From the NCBI GenBank assembly GCA_023412975.1, contig JAEZRB010000090.1:1-7615 (forward strand): 7,615 bases of DNA, read 5' to 3'. The notes beneath the pieces were generated by a model. It was given only the letters and a program-made list of their open reading frames with translations, was not told the origin of the DNA and did not search any database. Shown here piece after piece: positions 5,801 through 7,615 of this stretch. Source of the DNA: Bacteroidota bacterium. GTDB lineage: Bacteria; Bacteroidota; Bacteroidia; Chitinophagales; Chitinophagaceae. The number at the start of each line of letters is the position of its first letter. Position 1 is the first letter of the stretch. Both the position numbers and the translations under genes were made by a program.

Positions 5801-6697
5801 ATGAAAAAGGAACTACATAAAGCTTATATCGCACTAGGACTGGTAAGCTTCTTCTGGGGAACTACTTATGTAGCATCGCGGATCGGTGCGCAGCATATGC
5901 CAGGATTATTTGTGTCGGGATTGCGCCAGCTGATGTCAGGTTCGATACTGGTAGCTTATTTTTTAATTCGCGGACACAGGATACCCGGCTGGGCTGTACT
6001 TAAGAAAATTTCGGTGCAAAGCATATTCATGTTGTGTCTCGCCAATGGACTGCTTACCTGGTCGCTTGAATATATCAGCGGCGGGCTCGCAGCCATCATC
6101 GCGGCCCTGGTGCCATTGTTTATCGCACTGTTTACAGTATGGCTTTCAAAGTGTGCAAAGATCACACGACTGATGGTAGCAGGACTCGTTATAGGATTTG
6201 CAGGTGTGCTGACCATATTTTATGATTACCTCGGTGAAATGCAAAGCAGAACATTTGTTTTTGGTGTCGTATTAGCCCTGCTTTCCACGCTATCATGGTC
6301 ATTTGGCACCGTTTATATTTCCAGGCAAAAGCCACCTGTTGATGTTTTGTTCAATGTAGGACTGCAGATGTTTATCGCCGGGATATTGGTGCTCAGCGTG
6401 TGTGCCGTTACAGGCAAGTATATCAATCTTGCTGATGTGAACCAGGATTCCTGGCTGGCACTGATCTACCTGGTGGTATTCGGTTCATTGGTGGCATACA
6501 CAGCCTATGTTTTTGTCATCAGCAAATTACCGCCAACGCAGGTATCTGTTTACGCCTATATCAACCCGGTAGTTGCCGTGGTGATCGGCTGGCTGGTGCT
6601 TTCAGAAAAAATGAATGCTAATATGATCCTCGGTACGCTGATCACCCTCGGCGGAGTTTACCTGGTGAACAGGGAATTTAAAAAAGTAAAGCAATGA
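5801..6697 (+). CDS. EamA/DMT-family exporter
   Basis: The 298-residue protein has ten hydrophobic segments in two homologous EamA halves (about 8-140 and 153-290), the standard DMT layout and length. Landmarks are the N-terminal FFWGTTYVASRIG (17-29), GLAAIIAALVPLFIALF (95-111) and, in the second half, AYINPVVAVVIGWLVLSEKM (252-271), which corresponds to the family's conserved 'Y-x-x-PVVA…G…L-x-E' segment. DMT proteins of this type, such as the YdcZ/YedA/RhtA-like exporters, sit in the inner membrane and usually export amino acids or related metabolites. The substrate here is unknown. The gene is divergent from the mocR-type regulator, and its stop overlaps the start of the GNAT gene by 4 bp (ATGA at 6694-6697). 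This indicates translational coupling and a shared role. Confidence 0.92.
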   Translation: MKKELHKAYIALGLVSFFWGTTYVASRIGAQHMPGLFVSGLRQLMSGSILVAYFLIRGHRIPGWAVLKKISVQSIFMLCLANGLLTWSLEYISGGLAAIIAALVPLFIALFTVWLSKCAKITRLMVAGLVIGFAGVLTIFYDYLGEMQSRTFVFGVVLALLSTLSWSFGTVYISRQKPPVDVLFNVGLQMFIAGILVLSVCAVTGKYINLADVNQDSWLALIYLVVFGSLVAYTAYVFVISKLPPTQVSVYAYINPVVAVVIGWLVLSEKMNANMILGTLITLGGVYLVNREFKKVKQ

Positions 6698-7203
6698 ATA
6701 ATATTAGAATCTTAGACTACAGGCCGGAACACCAGCCATACTTTGAGGCTTTTAACAGGGTTTGGATTGAAGAACTTTTTGAGATGGAACCGGTGGATGA
6801 ATGGGTATTGACCAATCCCGGGCAGGCTATCCTGGAACCGGGCGGCGCAATCCTGATGGCTGAATACAAAGGCATGATCGCGGGCACGGTGGGACTTCGC
6901 CGCATAGACGTGGAGACGTTTGAGTTTACAAAAATGGCGGTGGATAGACATTACCACAGGCGAGGTATTGCCGAAGCCCTGAGTTATGCCAGTTTTATAA
7001 AAGCACATAGGCTTGGTGAGAAGAAGGTAATCCTCTACTCGAATAAGAAAAATGCCGGAGCAATCAAACTGTATGAAAAGCTCGGATTTCATCACCTGGA
7101 AGTTGAAACAGGTGTTTACAAACGTGCCGATGTAAAAATGGAGATCGATATAGAAACAGCATTGCAGAAAGCTCATGCATTCTATGACCTCGTTGAATAT
7201 TGA
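6694..7203 (+). CDS. GNAT-family N-acetyltransferase
   Basis: This 169-residue protein has the GNAT fold. Residues 1-35 hold YRPEHQPYFEAFNRVWIEE, a signature of the subfamily also found fused to MarR regulators. GGAILMAEYKGMIAGTVGLR (50-69) forms central strands. The acetyl-CoA-binding motif A is TKMAVDRHYHRRGIAEAL (79-96), and NAGAIKLYEKLGF (120-132) is motif B. The canonical Q/R-x-x-G-x-G/A pyrophosphate loop reads H88-R-R-G-I-A93, with His in place of Gln/Arg at the first position. Family members transfer acetyl to an amino group in the cytosol. The acceptor is unknown. A C-terminal stretch of about 20 residues (EIDIETALQKAHAFYDLVEY) extends past the usual fold. The start overlaps the exporter stop by 4 bp, so co-translation is likely. 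Confidence 0.88.
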   Translation: MNNIRILDYRPEHQPYFEAFNRVWIEELFEMEPVDEWVLTNPGQAILEPGGAILMAEYKGMIAGTVGLRRIDVETFEFTKMAVDRHYHRRGIAEALSYASFIKAHRLGEKKVILYSNKKNAGAIKLYEKLGFHHLEVETGVYKRADVKMEIDIETALQKAHAFYDLVEY

Positions 7204-7241
7204 CCTGGAATCAAAACCTTAAACCTAAATCATCTACTACC

Positions 7242-7615
7242 ATGTACCCCAAAATCATCAAAGCCGATGTATCACACGCGGCCGTGATCGCTTCGATCGC
7301 CAAAAAAACATTCCGTCATACTTTCAGCGGGATATTTCACAATAGCGAGGATTTGTTTGAATACCTGGAGTACTCTTACAATCCGGTAAAACTTGTCCGA
7401 AGCCTTCGCAAGGAAAATAATGTATACCTCCTGGCCTTTAGTGGAAATGATCCGGTGGGCTTTGTAAAGGCAAAAACGCATTCTCTCAATGACCAGATCG
7501 AGTCAGGTGCGCAGATGCAATTGCAGAAAATTTATGTGTTGCCTCAATACCAGTCAGCCGGGATTGGTACAGCGCTCATGAAAAAAGCGATAGACCAGGC
7601 CTGGGATATCCACCC
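7242..7615 (+). CDS. PaiA-like GNAT N-acetyltransferase, 3' truncated by window edge
   Basis: An open frame from ATG 7242 runs off the right edge after 124 codons plus two bases. The N-terminus (ASIAKKTFRHTFSG, then EDLFEYLE, residues 17-42) and the central LLAFSGNDPVGFVKA (63-77) resemble Bacillus subtilis PaiA, a spermidine/spermine acetyltransferase. Motif A is intact: LQKIYVLPQYQSAGIGTALM (94-113) with Q104-x-x-G-I-G109 for acetyl-CoA binding. Polyamine acetylation is suggested by resemblance only. The C-terminal third, including motif B, lies outside the window. The gene begins 38 bp after the previous GNAT with no promoter-like sequence between, so it probably belongs to the same operon as the exporter. 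Confidence 0.85.
   Translation, partial: MYPKIIKADVSHAAVIASIAKKTFRHTFSGIFHNSEDLFEYLEYSYNPVKLVRSLRKENNVYLLAFSGNDPVGFVKAKTHSLNDQIESGAQMQLQKIYVLPQYQSAGIGTALMKKAIDQAWDIH

Noticed and set aside
6712..7176. 154-codon open frame on the minus strand opposite the first GNAT gene
   Set aside because: Its translation has no recognisable domain and is rich in Cys, Phe and His. It lies entirely antisense to a gene with clear GNAT motifs and translational coupling, so it is a shadow.

Overview
The window looks like chromosomal DNA from a member of the Bacteroidota, most likely a Chitinophaga-like soil or freshwater lineage. The lineage is an inference. It rests on TAnnTTTG-type -7 boxes with TTG about 20 bp upstream, on the lack of strong Shine-Dalgarno sequences before most starts, on moderate GC (judged by eye), and on protein families that recur in that group. 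No rRNA, tRNA, CRISPR array, insertion sequence or phage gene is visible.

Layout, left to right. (1) Positions 1-338 hold the C-terminal end of an APC-superfamily amino-acid permease that enters from the left edge. (2) Positions 433-1227 encode a secreted, AT-rich protein with a signal peptide, a small N-terminal domain and a glycine/aromatic-rich part resembling an outer-membrane beta-barrel. (3) Positions 1313-2485 encode a polytopic DUF1624/HGSNAT-like membrane acyltransferase family protein. (4) A 180-bp spacer carries a degenerate tandem repeat of about 10 nt. (5) Positions 2666-3515 hold two adjacent but dissimilar DUF1801 proteins. (6) Positions 3541-4134 encode a Maa/LacA/NodL-type sugar O-acetyltransferase that converges on the next gene across a GC-rich repeat-like element. 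(7) On the minus strand, 4181-5626 encodes a MocR-type regulator, a GntR winged helix fused to a PLP-dependent aminotransferase domain. (8) Divergent from it, 5801-7615 holds an EamA/DMT exporter, a GNAT acetyltransferase overlapping it by 4 bp, and a second, PaiA-like GNAT that runs off the right edge.

The most coherent functional unit is the right third. A PLP-binding regulator faces a putative operon of one exporter and two N-acetyltransferases. The 174-bp divergent intergenic region carries a 17-bp direct repeat (14 of 17 identical, 35 bp start to start). Its second copy begins with a 13-bp perfect palindrome, and its first copy overlaps the candidate mocR -7 box. I infer a ligand-controlled module for acetylating and exporting an amine or amino acid, with MocR binding the direct repeats. 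The ligand cannot be read from the sequence. The rest of the window looks like ordinary single-gene chromosomal content, with two repeat-like intergenic elements worth noting.
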